Assembly (NCBI RefSeq): GCF_009913235.1
Contig: NZ_CP047897.1
Span: 1,631,501 to 1,695,500 of the forward strand
Length of the DNA stretch: 64,000 nucleotides
Reading direction: 5' to 3'
From: Nibribacter ruber
Lineage (GTDB): Bacteria > Bacteroidota > Bacteroidia > Cytophagales > Hymenobacteraceae
The notes beneath the pieces were generated by a model. It did not search any database, was not told the origin of the DNA, and saw nothing but the letters and a program-made list of their open reading frames with translations. The position numbers were made by a program, and so were the translations under genes. The stretch's first letter is position 1; each line of letters starts with the position of its first letter. Below, one piece after another: positions 7,804 through 16,901 of this stretch.

Positions 7804-7910
7804 TTTTCTGTGAACATTTGCCCTCCGCTACTTGTTAAAACTCTAGCGTGGTCATTGCCACCAACAAGTGCAGTTAACGCACTACAACAATTTACTAGAC
7901 AAGAACTTAC

Positions 7911-10517
7911 ATGGAAGCCAAATTCTCTAATAGAGTGAAAGAGGTGATCTCTCTCAGTCGCGAGGAAGCAATCCGCTTAGGCCATGACTACATTGGCACA
8001 GAGCATTTGCTTCTGGGTATGATCCGCGAAGGAGAAGGCACCGCCATTGCTTTGCTTAAAAAACTAGGGGTACCCATGGAGGAGCTCAAATATTCATTGG
8101 AGCAGGCCACCAAAAACACCGCTAGTCCTAACACGAACATTACTGGAAGTATTCCGCTCACAAAGCAGACAGAAAAGGTTCTTAAGATCACTTACCTGGA
8201 GGCCAAAATCTTCAAGTCAGACATCATTGGAACTGAGCATTTGCTCTTGTCTATTTTGCGGGATGAGGATAATATCTCATCACAAACTCTAGCCAAATTC
8301 AACGTGAACTATGAAGCCATCCGGGATTCGTTAGACTATCATGCTAACAACCCACTCGCATCCTCAGATACAGACGACAACGACGACAACGATAAACTCT
8401 TTGGGTCTTCCTCTTCTAAAGGAGCCAGCAGTGCGGGCAAGAAAGCCGGCGCAGAGAAGTCTAGAACGCCGGTTCTAGACAACTTTGGCCGTGACTTGAC
8501 CAAGCTAGCCGAAGAAGACAAGTTGGACCCGATTGTGGGCCGCGAAAAAGAGATTGAGCGTGTAGCCCAGGTCTTGAGCCGTCGTAAGAAAAACAACCCA
8601 ATCTTGATTGGTGAGCCAGGTGTTGGTAAAACAGCGATTGCTGAAGGCCTTGCCCTGCGCATCATCCAGAAGAAGGTTTCTCGCGTTCTGTTCGGCAAAC
8701 GCGTGGTAACCTTAGACCTTGCCTCTTTGGTGGCAGGTACTAAATACCGCGGTCAGTTTGAGGAACGCATGAAAGCCGTGATGAACGAGCTGGAAAAATC
8801 TCCTGACGTGATTCTGTTCATTGATGAGTTGCACACCATTGTGGGTGCCGGCGGAGCTTCTGGCTCTCTGGATGCCTCCAACATGTTCAAACCAGCCTTG
8901 GCGCGCGGTGAGATTCAATGTATTGGTGCCACTACTTTAGATGAGTACCGTCAATACATTGAGAAAGATGGTGCGTTGGCCCGTAGATTCCAAGTGGTGA
9001 TGGTAGACCCTACCACCCCAGAGGAGACGATTGAGATCCTGCACAACATCAAAGATAAGTACCAGAACCACCACCACGTCAACTACACAGACAAAGCCAT
9101 TGAGGCTTGCGTGAAGTTAAGTGATCGCTACATGTCTGACCGTTTCTTGCCAGACAAGGCCATTGACATTCTGGATGAGGCTGGTGCGCGCGTGCACATC
9201 AACAACATCATCGTCCCAGAGGATATTCTTAAACTTGAAGAGTCTATTGAGAACATCAAGGAAGAGAAAAACCGCGTGGTGAAAAGCCAGAAGTATGAAG
9301 AGGCCGCTCAACTGCGCGACAAAGAGAAAAAACTGCTTGACCAGCTAGAAACGGCCAAGAAGAACTGGGAAGAGGAAACCAAGAAGAAGCGTTACACCGT
9401 GAAAGAGGAAAACGTGGCCGAGGTAATCGCCATGATGACCGGTATCCCTGTGAAGCGTATCGCCCAGAAAGAAAGCTTGAAACTGCTCAACATGGGCGAA
9501 GAGCTGAGCGGCAAGGTGATTGGCCAGGACAAAGCGATTAAGCAGTTGGTGAAAGCCATCCAGCGGACGCGCGTTGGTCTGAAAGATCCTAAAAAGCCAA
9601 TCGGTTCGTTTGTCTTCTTAGGTCCTACCGGGGTTGGTAAAACAGAGCTGGCCAAAGTGTTGGCTACCTACCTGTTTGACAAAGAAGATTCTCTGGTGCG
9701 TATTGACATGAGTGAGTACATGGAGAAATTCAGTGTATCTCGCTTGGTAGGAGCGCCTCCAGGCTATGTGGGGTATGAAGAAGGTGGTCAGCTGACAGAG
9801 AAAATCCGTCGCAAGCCATACTCAGTTGTCCTATTGGATGAGATTGAGAAAGCGCACCCAGACGTGTACAACCTGTTATTGCAAGTATTGGATGACGGTG
9901 TCTTGACAGATGGTCTGGGTCGCAAGGTTGACTTTAGAAACACCATCATTATCATGACGTCTAACATTGGCGCGCGTGATTTGCAGGACTTCGGGGCTGG
10001 GGTTGGTTTTGCCACCAAAACCCGTCAGGACAACGTGGATGAAATCATGAAAGGCACTATTGCCAGTGCTTTGAAGAAAACGTTCTCGCCTGAGTTCCTG
10101 AATCGTTTGGATGACGTGATTGTGTTCAACTCGCTGGCCAAAGAAGATATCCATAAAATCATTGATATCTCGCTTGCCAAGCTGTTGGGCCGTGTGAAAA
10201 CGTTGGGCTATACCATTGAGATCACTGACAAAGCCAAAGATTTTGTGGCTGAAAAAGGGTATGATTCTAAATATGGTGCCCGCCCGTTGAACCGTGCCAT
10301 CACCAAGTACATGGAAGATCCAATTGCAGAAGAGATTCTAAAAGCGGAACTAGCCCAAGGCGACGTGATTCTCATTGACTATAAGGAAGGCGAAGAGGAG
10401 CTTACCTTCAGCAACCGCAAAGGCGAGAAATCTGACAACATTCCAGATACCTCTGATGAGATTTCAGAAACTCCTTCAGAAGAGACAACGCCCACAGATG
10501 AGAAGTCCAAAGACTAA
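7911..10517 (+). CDS. clpC: ATP-dependent Clp protease ATP-binding subunit ClpC-like
   Basis: An 868-residue Hsp100 unfoldase that feeds substrates to ClpP. Order: double Clp-N repeat (residues 1-145), acidic Ser-rich linker, AAA+ module 1 with Walker A GEPGVGKT near residue 233, a short middle region with UVR-like coiled coil ([17 protein letters not shown]), AAA+ module 2 with GPTGVGKT near residue 570 and [20 protein letters not shown]. The UVR-type middle and short M-domain support ClpC over ClpB. The C-terminal tail is acidic and Thr/Ser-rich. The gene is followed by a terminator fused to a palindrome; no clpP is in the window. Confidence 0.95.
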   Translation: MEAKFSNRVKEVISLSREEAIRLGHDYIGTEHLLLGMIREGEGTAIALLKKLGVPMEELKYSLEQATKNTASPNTNITGSIPLTKQTEKVLKITYLEAKIFKSDIIGTEHLLLSILRDEDNISSQTLAKFNVNYEAIRDSLDYHANNPLASSDTDDNDDNDKLFGSSSSKGASSAGKKAGAEKSRTPVLDNFGRDLTKLAEEDKLDPIVGREKEIERVAQVLSRRKKNNPILIGEPGVGKTAIAEGLALRIIQKKVSRVLFGKRVVTLDLASLVAGTKYRGQFEERMKAVMNELEKSPDVILFIDELHTIVGAGGASGSLDASNMFKPALARGEIQCIGATTLDEYRQYIEKDGALARRFQVVMVDPTTPEETIEILHNIKDKYQNHHHVNYTDKAIEACVKLSDRYMSDRFLPDKAIDILDEAGARVHINNIIVPEDILKLEESIENIKEEKNRVVKSQKYEEAAQLRDKEKKLLDQLETAKKNWEEETKKKRYTVKEENVAEVIAMMTGIPVKRIAQKESLKLLNMGEELSGKVIGQDKAIKQLVKAIQRTRVGLKDPKKPIGSFVFLGPTGVGKTELAKVLATYLFDKEDSLVRIDMSEYMEKFSVSRLVGAPPGYVGYEEGGQLTEKIRRKPYSVVLLDEIEKAHPDVYNLLLQVLDDGVLTDGLGRKVDFRNTIIIMTSNIGARDLQDFGAGVGFATKTRQDNVDEIMKGTIASALKKTFSPEFLNRLDDVIVFNSLAKEDIHKIIDISLAKLLGRVKTLGYTIEITDKAKDFVAEKGYDSKYGARPLNRAITKYMEDPIAEEILKAELAQGDVILIDYKEGEEELTFSNRKGEKSDNIPDTSDEISETPSEETTPTDEKSKD

Positions 10518-10535
10518 TCATTTATAACCTTACAT

Positions 10536-10567
10536 AAAGGCTGACAGACAAACTGTCAGCCTTTTTT
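10536..10567 (+). terminator. Intrinsic terminator of clpC
   Basis: Stem AGGCTGACAG/CTGTCAGCCT followed by six T. The T-run leads directly into a 38-bp palindrome. Confidence 0.88.
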
Positions 10568-10604
10568 GTTTTTAGGCAATTTTCTAGAAAACAGGCCAAA
10601 AACG
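10567..10604. repeat. 38-bp palindromic repeat, copy 6
   Basis: Left arm TGTTTTTAGGCAA, centre TTTTCTAGAAAA, right arm CAGGCCAAAAACG. It abuts the clpC terminator. Confidence 0.88.
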
Positions 10605-10675
10605 GTAATACCAAAAACTCAAATAACTTCATAGTATTCTCAGCCCCTTAGAATGTCTGTGCCAATGGCCTGTGC

Positions 10676-10755
10676 CAAACGCAGATTCTCCCCTTGAGGA
10701 TTACCCAAACGAGTGTTTGAGACAGCGAGCGGAGCTTTGTAGAGGGGTGTTCACA
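10676..10755 (+). repeat. Fragment of the large dispersed element (end block)
   Basis: Contains AACGCAGATTCTCCCCTTGA and, after an insertion-like stretch, GAGGGGTGTT. These are the two halves of the end block seen at 6647-6685 (minus) and 38191-38226 (plus). The GC-rich block is absent here. Confidence 0.6.
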
Positions 10756-11002
10756 TGTACAGGTGATGAACTTAGCAGAAGAGGCAATGCGTGGGAGACA
10801 AGGCGGTACCGTTGTCTCTACAGAAATACGCAGTCGTCCCGCCCTTTCCCTCGGTCTGTCCCCTGACAGACCGACACGTATCCCCCTCTATTTGTTGTCC
10901 TGTCAGGGAACAGGCCAAGGAATAGAACCAGATAGAAAATCTCTCCCCGTTGGGGAGGGTTAGGGCTCCCTCAGGGAGAAGGGAGAAGGGACTTGGCTAT
11001 TC

Positions 11003-11040
11003 CGTTTTTGGCCTGTTTTCCAGAAAAGAGGCCAAAAACG
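11003..11040. repeat. 38-bp palindromic repeat, copy 7
   Basis: CGTTTTTGGCCTG, centre TTTTCCAGAAAA, right arm GAGGCCAAAAACG. It lies upstream of the carboxylase promoter. Confidence 0.92.
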
Positions 11041-11156
11041 AGTTGCTGTCAGCGGCTGGAACTGATTTTTTTGCACACTACTCCCCTATTGCCTAGGAAT
11101 CTAGCTAGTACCAGAAGAAAAGCAGGGTGAAAATTTCGCGGTGGCTTATACTTTCC

Positions 11157-11164
11157 TAAATTTG
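11157..11164 (+). promoter_or_regulatory. Putative -7 element of the acyl-CoA carboxylase gene
   Basis: TAAATTTG matches TAnnTTTG and lies 29 nt before the ATG at 11194. The -33 region (TTTCG near 11134) is weak. Confidence 0.5.
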
Positions 11165-11193
11165 ATTTCTTGTATCAACATCAAACTGCTTCA

Positions 11194-12756
11194 ATGTCAG
11201 ACCAGACTACATCAAAAGGTAAATTTGAGATTTTAGACCGCAAAAACGCAGAGGCCCTTTTAGGCGGAGGCCAGGCCCGCATTGATGCTCAACATAAAAA
11301 AGGCAAACTCACTGCCCGTGAACGCATAGACTTACTCCTGGACGAAGGCTCTTTTGAAGAGATTGGCAAGTTTGTCATGCACCGCTCTAAAGACTTCGGG
11401 CTAGACAAAGAATACTACCTGGGTGACGGCGTGGTGACCGGCTACGGTACTGTGAACGGACGTCTGGTGTATGTGTTCTCTCAAGACTTCACCGTATTTG
11501 GAGGTTCACTTTCTGAAACCCATGCCGAAAAGATTGTCAAGATTATGGACCTGGCCATGAAAAACGGCGCGCCCGTGATTGGTCTCAATGACTCTGGCGG
11601 AGCCCGTATTCAGGAAGGCGTGGTTTCTTTGGGCGGCTACGCCGATATCTTCTACAAAAACACTTTAGCTTCTGGCGTGGTACCTCAATTATCTGGTATC
11701 ATGGGACCATGCGCCGGCGGTGCGGTTTATTCTCCGGCCATCACTGATTTTATCTTGATGGTAGAAGACACGTCGTATATGTTTGTGACCGGCCCTAACG
11801 TGGTAAAAACGGTGACGCATGAGACGGTGACTTCTGAGGAATTAGGCGGTGCCAGCACGCACAGCACCAAAAGCGGCGTGACGCATTTCTCCTGCGCCAA
11901 TGAGGTGGTTTGCATCCAGAACATCAAACAGCTGTTAAGCTACATGCCACAGAACTGCGAGGAGCTTCCTCCTGCTTTGCCCTATGAAGCCAAGACAGAT
12001 GAAACCCGCGACATCCTCAATACCATCGTCCCAGAAAACCCCAACCAACCGTATGACATGCGCGAGGTGATTGAGGGTATCATTGACGCTGGCTCGTTCC
12101 TGGAAGTACACAAGAACTTCGGGGAGAACATAGTCGTTGGGTTTGCAAGATTGGCGGGCCGTAGCATTGGGATTGTAGGCAACCAACCGGCTGTTTTGGC
12201 AGGCGTTTTGGACATCAATGCTTCTACCAAGGCGGCTCGTTTCGTGCGTTTCTGCGACTCGTTCAATATTCCTTTGCTGGTCTTGGAAGATGTACCAGGC
12301 TTCTTGCCGGGCACCGACCAAGAGTGGAGAGGCATCATTACCAACGGCGCTAAGTTATTGTACGCCTTCTGTGAAGCCACTGTGCCACGCGTGACTGTGA
12401 TTACCCGTAAAGCTTACGGCGGAGCATATGACGTAATGAACTCAAAGCACATTGGCGCTGACTTGAACTACGCTTGGCCAACCGCTGAGATTGCCGTAAT
12501 GGGCGCTAAAGGTGCCGCGGAAATTATCTTCAAAAGAGAGATTGCCGCCGCAGAAGATCCAGAAGCCAAGCTAGCCGAGAAAGTAGCCGAGTACCAGTCT
12601 AAGTTTGCCACGCCATACAGAGCCGCGCACCGCGGGTTTGTGGATGAAGTAATCTACCCATCTGAGACCAGAGCCAAACTCATTAAGGCCTTTAAGATGC
12701 TGGAAAACAAAGTGGATCAGTTGCCTAAGAAAAAACACGGCAACATTCCTTTATAA
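11194..12756 (+). CDS. Acyl-CoA carboxylase beta subunit (carboxyltransferase)
   Basis: 520 residues. Biotin-dependent carboxyltransferase of the propionyl/acetyl-CoA carboxylase beta type: carboxyl is moved from biotin to an acyl-CoA. Two crotonase-like halves are visible, the N-terminal with [19 protein letters not shown] and [12 protein letters not shown], the C-terminal with [19 protein letters not shown] and [19 protein letters not shown]. The size and motifs fit PccB-like proteins. The start is ATG at 11194 ([11 protein letters not shown]) rather than an upstream TTG. No biotin carboxylase or carrier gene is adjacent, so the alpha partner is elsewhere. Propionyl-CoA is the likely substrate, by family only. 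Confidence 0.9.
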   Translation: MSDQTTSKGKFEILDRKNAEALLGGGQARIDAQHKKGKLTARERIDLLLDEGSFEEIGKFVMHRSKDFGLDKEYYLGDGVVTGYGTVNGRLVYVFSQDFTVFGGSLSETHAEKIVKIMDLAMKNGAPVIGLNDSGGARIQEGVVSLGGYADIFYKNTLASGVVPQLSGIMGPCAGGAVYSPAITDFILMVEDTSYMFVTGPNVVKTVTHETVTSEELGGASTHSTKSGVTHFSCANEVVCIQNIKQLLSYMPQNCEELPPALPYEAKTDETRDILNTIVPENPNQPYDMREVIEGIIDAGSFLEVHKNFGENIVVGFARLAGRSIGIVGNQPAVLAGVLDINASTKAARFVRFCDSFNIPLLVLEDVPGFLPGTDQEWRGIITNGAKLLYAFCEATVPRVTVITRKAYGGAYDVMNSKHIGADLNYAWPTAEIAVMGAKGAAEIIFKREIAAAEDPEAKLAEKVAEYQSKFATPYRAAHRGFVDEVIYPSETRAKLIKAFKMLENKVDQLPKKKHGNIPL

Positions 12757-12771
12757 AAAGCATATACCAAT

Positions 12772-12808
12772 AGGGCTGAGCGCAGGAAACTGCCCTCGGC
12801 CCTTTCCC
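12772..12808 (+). terminator. Possible terminator after the carboxylase gene
   Basis: AGGGCTGAG pairs imperfectly with CTCGGCCCT, followed by the pyrimidine run TTCCCTTT. Weak. Confidence 0.4.
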
Positions 12809-12833
12809 TTTATACTAGATTGTAACCTAGACC

Positions 12834-13904
12834 ATGAGACAAGAATCATTTGATTTTCTAAACACCTACCTGAACAACGCGGCCCCTACCGGCTTTGAAG
12901 CTCCCGGCCAGAAGTTGTGGTTAGACTATATCAAACCATACATAGACGAATATTTTGTAGACACCTACGGCACAGTGGTGGGCGTTATCAACCCAGAGGC
13001 CAAATACAAAGTGGTCATTGAGGCCCACGCCGATGAAATCTCCTGGTTTGTGAACTACATTACCGCCGAAGGTTACATCTACGTGCGCCGCAACGGCGGG
13101 TCAGACGCGGTGATTGCGCCTTCTAAACGCGTAAACATCCATACTAAAAACGGCCCTGTAAAAGCGGTGTTTGGCTACCCCGCCATTCACGTGCGCAAGC
13201 CAGAGCAGGACAAAGCTCCCACCGTAGAAACTATTTTTCTAGACTGCGGTGCTACCAACAAGCAAGAAGTAGAAGAGCTGGGCATTCATGTGGGTTGTGT
13301 CATCACCTTTGACGATGAACTGTGGGTGATGAACGACAAATACTACGTAGGCCGTGCCCTCGACAACCGCATTGGTGGTTTCATGATTGCTGAAGTAGCC
13401 CGCCTGCTAAAGGAAAACAAAAAGAAACTACCGTTTGGTTTGTACATCGTAAATGCGGTGCAGGAAGAGATTGGCCTGCGCGGCGCCGAAATGATTGCCC
13501 ACCGCATCAAGCCAGACCTAGCCATCATCACCGACGTGACCCATGACACGCAGTCTCAAGGCTATGAGAAAAAAGCCCACGGCGATTTGCATTGCGGTAA
13601 AGGCCCTGTCTTGACGTATGGCCCGGCGGTGCAGAACAACGTGCTCAACATGCTGATTGAGGTAGCTGAGAAAAACGAGATTCCGTTCCAGCGCGCCGCT
13701 GCCACCCGCGCCACCGGCACTGACACTGATGCCTTTGCTTATTCTTCTGAAGGCGTGGCTTCAGCCTTAATCTCCTTGCCGCTTAAGTATATGCACACCA
13801 CCGTAGAGACCGTGCACAAAGACGACGTGGACAACATCATCAAACTGTATTATGAGTTCTTGCTTCAGCTAGAGGCAGACCATGACTTCCGATACCTGAA
13901 ATAA
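12834..13904 (+). CDS. M42 family metallopeptidase
   Basis: 356 residues, typical for M42 glutamyl/deblocking aminopeptidases, which are cytoplasmic dodecameric di-metal enzymes trimming N-terminal residues from peptides. Metal and catalytic positions are in expected order: His in VVIEAHADEISW, Asp in YYVGRALDNRIGGF, the Glu pair in NAVQEEIGLRGAEM, Asp in AIITDVTHDT and His in KYMHTTVETVHKDDV. Some family members are endoglucanases by misannotation. The stop is followed after one base by a 38-bp palindrome. The GNAT gene downstream is on the same strand. Confidence 0.9.
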   Translation: MRQESFDFLNTYLNNAAPTGFEAPGQKLWLDYIKPYIDEYFVDTYGTVVGVINPEAKYKVVIEAHADEISWFVNYITAEGYIYVRRNGGSDAVIAPSKRVNIHTKNGPVKAVFGYPAIHVRKPEQDKAPTVETIFLDCGATNKQEVEELGIHVGCVITFDDELWVMNDKYYVGRALDNRIGGFMIAEVARLLKENKKKLPFGLYIVNAVQEEIGLRGAEMIAHRIKPDLAIITDVTHDTQSQGYEKKAHGDLHCGKGPVLTYGPAVQNNVLNMLIEVAEKNEIPFQRAAATRATGTDTDAFAYSSEGVASALISLPLKYMHTTVETVHKDDVDNIIKLYYEFLLQLEADHDFRYLK

Positions 13905-13905
13905 G

Positions 13906-13943
13906 TGTTTTTGGCCTCTTTTCCAGAAAATAACCCAAAAACG
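13906..13943. repeat. 38-bp palindromic repeat, copy 8
   Basis: TGTTTTTGGCCTC, centre TTTTCCAGAAAA, right arm TAACCCAAAAACG. The arms are not complementary at GGCCTC/TAACCC. It begins 1 nt after the M42 stop codon. Confidence 0.88.
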
Positions 13944-14037
13944 ACGACTATCTTAGACCTGTGGAGCGCATCTCTTCACAGGTCTTTGTATGTAAAAGCC
14001 CTATTCCTTCTTACTTTCGTTGCCTTAACCCTTTCCC

Positions 14038-14604
14038 ATGCAATTACAAACGCCCCGGCTTTTACTAAGAGAATTCAAGGAAGATGACTGGCATTTCACT
14101 AACCTGTATGAGGCCAGCCAGGAGGTGATGCGCTACCAGACCCGTGACGTGCGCGATGCTCAGGAAAGCCAGCAGCATGTGTTGCAATGCATGCAGGAGT
14201 CACAGGAAGACCCGCGCACCATTTATGACCTGGCCATTGTCATCAAACAAACCGACATGCTCATTGGGCGCGTAGGCATGAAGGTCGACTATGACGCCGA
14301 GGATGCGGCACTGTGGTACTTGCTCAACCACAAGTATTGGAACAAGGGCTACGTGACGGAGGCGGCGCAGGCCATGATGAACTTCGGGTTTACAGAACTG
14401 CACCTGCACCGCATCTGGGCCGACTGCGACCCGCGCAACACCGGATCTTACCGCGTCATGGAAAAACTGGGAATGCGCAAAGAAGCCCACTTCATAGAAA
14501 ACATCTTCATCAAAGGCGAGTGGTGCGATTCTTTTGTCTATGCCCTCCTACACAGAGAATGGCAACTGGCCAACGCCTCATTGGCAGATAGAGATTTTGA
14601 GTAG
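14038..14604 (+). CDS. GNAT family N-acetyltransferase (RimJ/RimL type)
   Basis: 188 residues. The start MQLQTPRLLLREFKEDDW is the usual N-terminus of RimJ/RimL-type acetyltransferases (TxRLxLR). The acetyl-CoA loop is seen in NKGYVTEAAQAMMNFGF and the C-terminal block in NTGSYRVMEKLGMRKEAHF. The reaction is transfer of acetyl from acetyl-CoA to an amine. RimJ/L enzymes act on ribosomal protein N-termini, but many relatives have other targets, and the substrate is unknown. The stop is followed after 4 nt by a 38-bp palindrome. Confidence 0.9.
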   Translation: MQLQTPRLLLREFKEDDWHFTNLYEASQEVMRYQTRDVRDAQESQQHVLQCMQESQEDPRTIYDLAIVIKQTDMLIGRVGMKVDYDAEDAALWYLLNHKYWNKGYVTEAAQAMMNFGFTELHLHRIWADCDPRNTGSYRVMEKLGMRKEAHFIENIFIKGEWCDSFVYALLHREWQLANASLADRDFE

Positions 14605-14608
14605 AATC

Positions 14609-14646
14609 CGTTTTTGGCCTGTTTCCTAGGAAATAACCCAAAAACG
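14609..14646. repeat. 38-bp palindromic repeat, copy 9
   Basis: CGTTTTTGGCCTG, centre TTTCCTAGGAAA, right arm TAACCCAAAAACG. It begins 4 nt after the GNAT stop. Confidence 0.88.
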
Positions 14647-14747
14647 CCTTTTTCTTGCAAGGTAGAGCACGGTGATACAAATGGGAGCCATGACGCAAGC
14701 GTCCGCATGTGTCCGTATGGATTTTTAATCAACAATGCGCTTGGAAC

Positions 14748-14785
14748 CGTTTTTTGCCAGTTTCCTAGGAAAGTGGCCAAAAATG
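14748..14785. repeat. 38-bp palindromic repeat, copy 10
   Basis: CGTTTTTTGCCAG, centre TTTCCTAGGAAA, right arm GTGGCCAAAAATG. It is 101 nt from the previous copy. Confidence 0.82.
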
Positions 14786-14810
14786 AAATGCATGTTTAGC
14801 CACTGAAGGT

Positions 14811-14845
14811 CTAGTTGGCCCACAAGGTCCTTTCAGGATGACAAA
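14811..14845. repeat. Dispersed word ending TCCTTTCAGGATGACAAA
   Basis: TTGGCCCAC, a short gap, then AAGGTCCTTTCAGGATGACA and AA. It matches 55743-55785 (TTGGTCCAC, then AAGATCCTTTCAGGATGACA). The inner TCCTTTCAGGA is nearly palindromic. Confidence 0.7.
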
Positions 14846-14939
14846 TTAATGAGTGGTTGAATGATTGAGAGACTGAATGAGAGGTTGAAAAGCACTTACT
14901 GTCAATAGAGTTTAATTCTTAATTCTTAATTAAAAAAGG

Positions 14940-15725
14940 GTGTTTACAGATCAGATGGGGCGTCTGGTAGAGGTGCCAGCATATCCGCAGCGAATTGTTT
15001 CTTTGGTGCCTTCGCAGACGGAGCTATTGTTTGAGTTAGGCTTAGGTGACCGGGTGGTGGGCGTGACCAAGTTTTGCATTCACCCGAAGGAACTGGTGAA
15101 AGGCAAAATCAAAATTGGCGGGACTAAGAATTTCAAGCTGGACGTGATTGACCAACTCCAACCAGATTTAATCATCGGGAACAAGGAAGAAAATTACCAG
15201 GAGGGCATAGAGGCGCTGCAGCAAAAATACCCCGTCTGGATGAGCGATATTTACACGCTGGAAGATGCCTTGGACATGATGGACCAGATTGGGAAGATAA
15301 CGCAAACAGAAGGAAAAGTGCAGGTACTTATCTCCTCCATCAAAACACAATTTGAGGCATTACAACCTATTCAACCGCCAGTCACAGCGACTTACTTTAT
15401 CTGGAAGAACCCGTACATGGCCGTGGGCGGACACAACTTCATTGATGACGTGCTCACCCGCTGCGGCTTCGTGAACGCCTTGCACCACCTGCCCCGCTAC
15501 CCAGAAGTGACGCCAGAGAACCTGGCCGCACTTAACCCGCAGGTGATTCTGCTTTCCTCAGAGCCGTTTCCGTTTCAAGAAAAGCACGTGCAAGAATTCC
15601 AGGACATCTGCCCCAGCGCAAAAGTGTTGATTGTGGACGGTGAAATGTTCAGTTGGTACGGGAGCAGGTTGCAGCAAGCGGTCCCCTACTTGCAGAAGGT
15701 ATTGCAAGCTGTGCGCGCCCTGTAG
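14940..15725 (+). CDS. BtuF-like substrate-binding protein (helical-backbone metal receptor)
   Basis: 261 residues with the type III periplasmic-binding fold used for cobalamin and ferric siderophores. Family words are FTDQMGRLVEVPAYPQRIVS, LVPSQTELLFELGLGDRVVG and PDLIIGNKEEN, with the linker helix after residue 100. The start is GTG at 14940. No signal peptide is visible, so this may be a cytoplasmic member, a pattern I recall in Bacteroidota, and a role as an ABC importer component is uncertain. No permease or ATPase gene is adjacent. Degenerate octamer repeats lie upstream. Confidence 0.78.
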   Translation: MFTDQMGRLVEVPAYPQRIVSLVPSQTELLFELGLGDRVVGVTKFCIHPKELVKGKIKIGGTKNFKLDVIDQLQPDLIIGNKEENYQEGIEALQQKYPVWMSDIYTLEDALDMMDQIGKITQTEGKVQVLISSIKTQFEALQPIQPPVTATYFIWKNPYMAVGGHNFIDDVLTRCGFVNALHHLPRYPEVTPENLAALNPQVILLSSEPFPFQEKHVQEFQDICPSAKVLIVDGEMFSWYGSRLQQAVPYLQKVLQAVRAL

Positions 15726-15752
15726 ACTTGAGCCACAGCCACCCAAGGAAAT

Positions 15753-15790
15753 AAAAAAAGCCCTTCCGCCAAAGTGGCAGAAGGGCTTTT
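15753..15790. terminator. Bidirectional terminator between convergent genes
   Basis: AAAAGCCCTT with an inner GCC/GGC extension pairs with AAGGGCTTTT. A-run on one side and T-run on the other serve the BtuF-like gene and the DUF4142 gene. Confidence 0.85.
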
Positions 15791-15807
15791 CAATGTATAG
15801 GCTAAGC

Positions 15808-16359
15808 TTATTTAGGAGTGGCCATAGCCATTTTCAAATCCTGGGCTTCTTGTAAGTGCTCTTTTAAAACTGGTAACACCTGATCAATGAATGATTGGAT
15901 CTCAGCATCTTTCAGTTCCTTGTCGGCTTCTTCATACAGGGCTACTGCTTCTTTCTGAGCGGCAATCTGTACGTCAATGAACTCCTTGTCAAATTCAACG
16001 GAGTCTTTCTTCTCCAGGTTGGCTACCAAAGTCTTCTTTTCTTCGGGCAGCGTCTGTTTCACTTCTACGTATTTTCTCTTAGCCAAATCCTCTAACACCG
16101 GGCTGGTTTTGGCGTGTACGTTGGAAATGGTCATCCCGTAATCCCCTACGGCTTCGGCTTTACTTTTGTCTGTGGCCAAGATACCGGTCACAATCCCGAA
16201 ATTATCTGTCTCTACCGCTTTCTGCAGGAATTGAGCAACTTTCTTATTGTCCTCTTTCTGCGCAGCTGTTTGTTCTTGGGCACATGATACTAACGAAACA
16301 CTTCCAAATAAGAAGGCTGCATTCAGCATCCATACATTATATTTTTTCATAGCTTTCAT
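15808..16359 (-). CDS. DUF4142-type lipoprotein (ferritin-like helical domain)
   Basis: 183 residues. Signal with lipobox SLVSC near residue 26 predicts a lipid-anchored exported protein. The body is highly helical and charged, with VAQFLQKAVETDNFGIVTG, then NVHAKTSPVLEDLAKRK and VEFDKEFIDVQIAAQKEAVA, matching the DUF4142 layout where His positions often sit in a ferritin-like bundle. Some of those His are replaced here (QIAAQKEAV), so metal binding is doubtful. Function is unknown. Monocistronic. Confidence 0.75.
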   Translation of the reverse strand: MKAMKKYNVWMLNAAFLFGSVSLVSCAQEQTAAQKEDNKKVAQFLQKAVETDNFGIVTGILATDKSKAEAVGDYGMTISNVHAKTSPVLEDLAKRKYVEVKQTLPEEKKTLVANLEKKDSVEFDKEFIDVQIAAQKEAVALYEEADKELKDAEIQSFIDQVLPVLKEHLQEAQDLKMAMATPK

Positions 16360-16901
16360 ATTCAGGTTAGTTTTGTTGCTTATACGGTCAACATCATCCT
16401 ATGTTAGAAAAGTTCATTTACTAAGCGCGAAATATTGCCATATTTCAACTATCATATAATTTAAATTAAATTTGAACTAATCTATATAGTTCCCAACACA
16501 TCCTATTTTCTTTACATTTTCAACTCATTTACAGCCACTTATAAGCCCACCTGCCTCTACGCCCTATAAAGCCTTCGTTTTATACTTAGTGTAGTGATGT
16601 CTAGGATAAAATAATCAGTAAATGGAAATGAATGAGCGAGAGGAAAACCTATATAAAGAGCTTATAGAATGTAGAAAAAAGGCTCAATAATTTTCACAAA
16701 GGAAAGCCAGAAGGAAGAATTTGAACTGTTGAAATGAGCCCACGAAAAACCAGCCAGATGGCAGCAATATAATGTCCATAAAAACAGAGAAGCAGCGTTG
16801 CCGCTGCTTCTCTGTTCAATACTCGGGTAAATCACTGGATACCCTACCACCTGAAGAAAATATCTCCGAGGCGGGTGGCTTTCAACCCGTAAATGGAAAG
16901 C
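16360..16901. other. Gene-free region of 542 bp
   Basis: AT-rich. No gene recognised. It includes the promoter region of the DUF4142 gene on the left and the aroA-side terminator on the right. No 38-bp palindrome is present. Confidence 0.75.
16780..16816 (-). terminator. Terminator of the shikimate genes
   Basis: A perfect 15-bp stem (AACAGAGAAGCAGCG and its complement) with loop TTGC. On the minus strand it is followed by TTTTTATGG. It lies 85 nt after the aroA stop. Confidence 0.82.

Larger units (their letters stand above)
10518..11193. other. Gene-free region of 676 bp
   Basis: No credible gene. It holds the clpC terminator, two 38-bp palindromes, a fragment of the large dispersed element near 10676-10755, several short hairpins (GGTCTGTC/GACAGACC at 10853-10872), a CTCCCC-rich tract near 10940-10990 and the promoter of the carboxylase gene. 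Confidence 0.75.
14605..14939. other. Gene-free region of 335 bp
   Basis: Holds two 38-bp palindromes, a dispersed TCCTTTCAGGATGACAAA word (14811-14845), degenerate GAGTGATT-like octamers (about 14850-14889) and an AATTCTT stutter before the next gene. Confidence 0.8.
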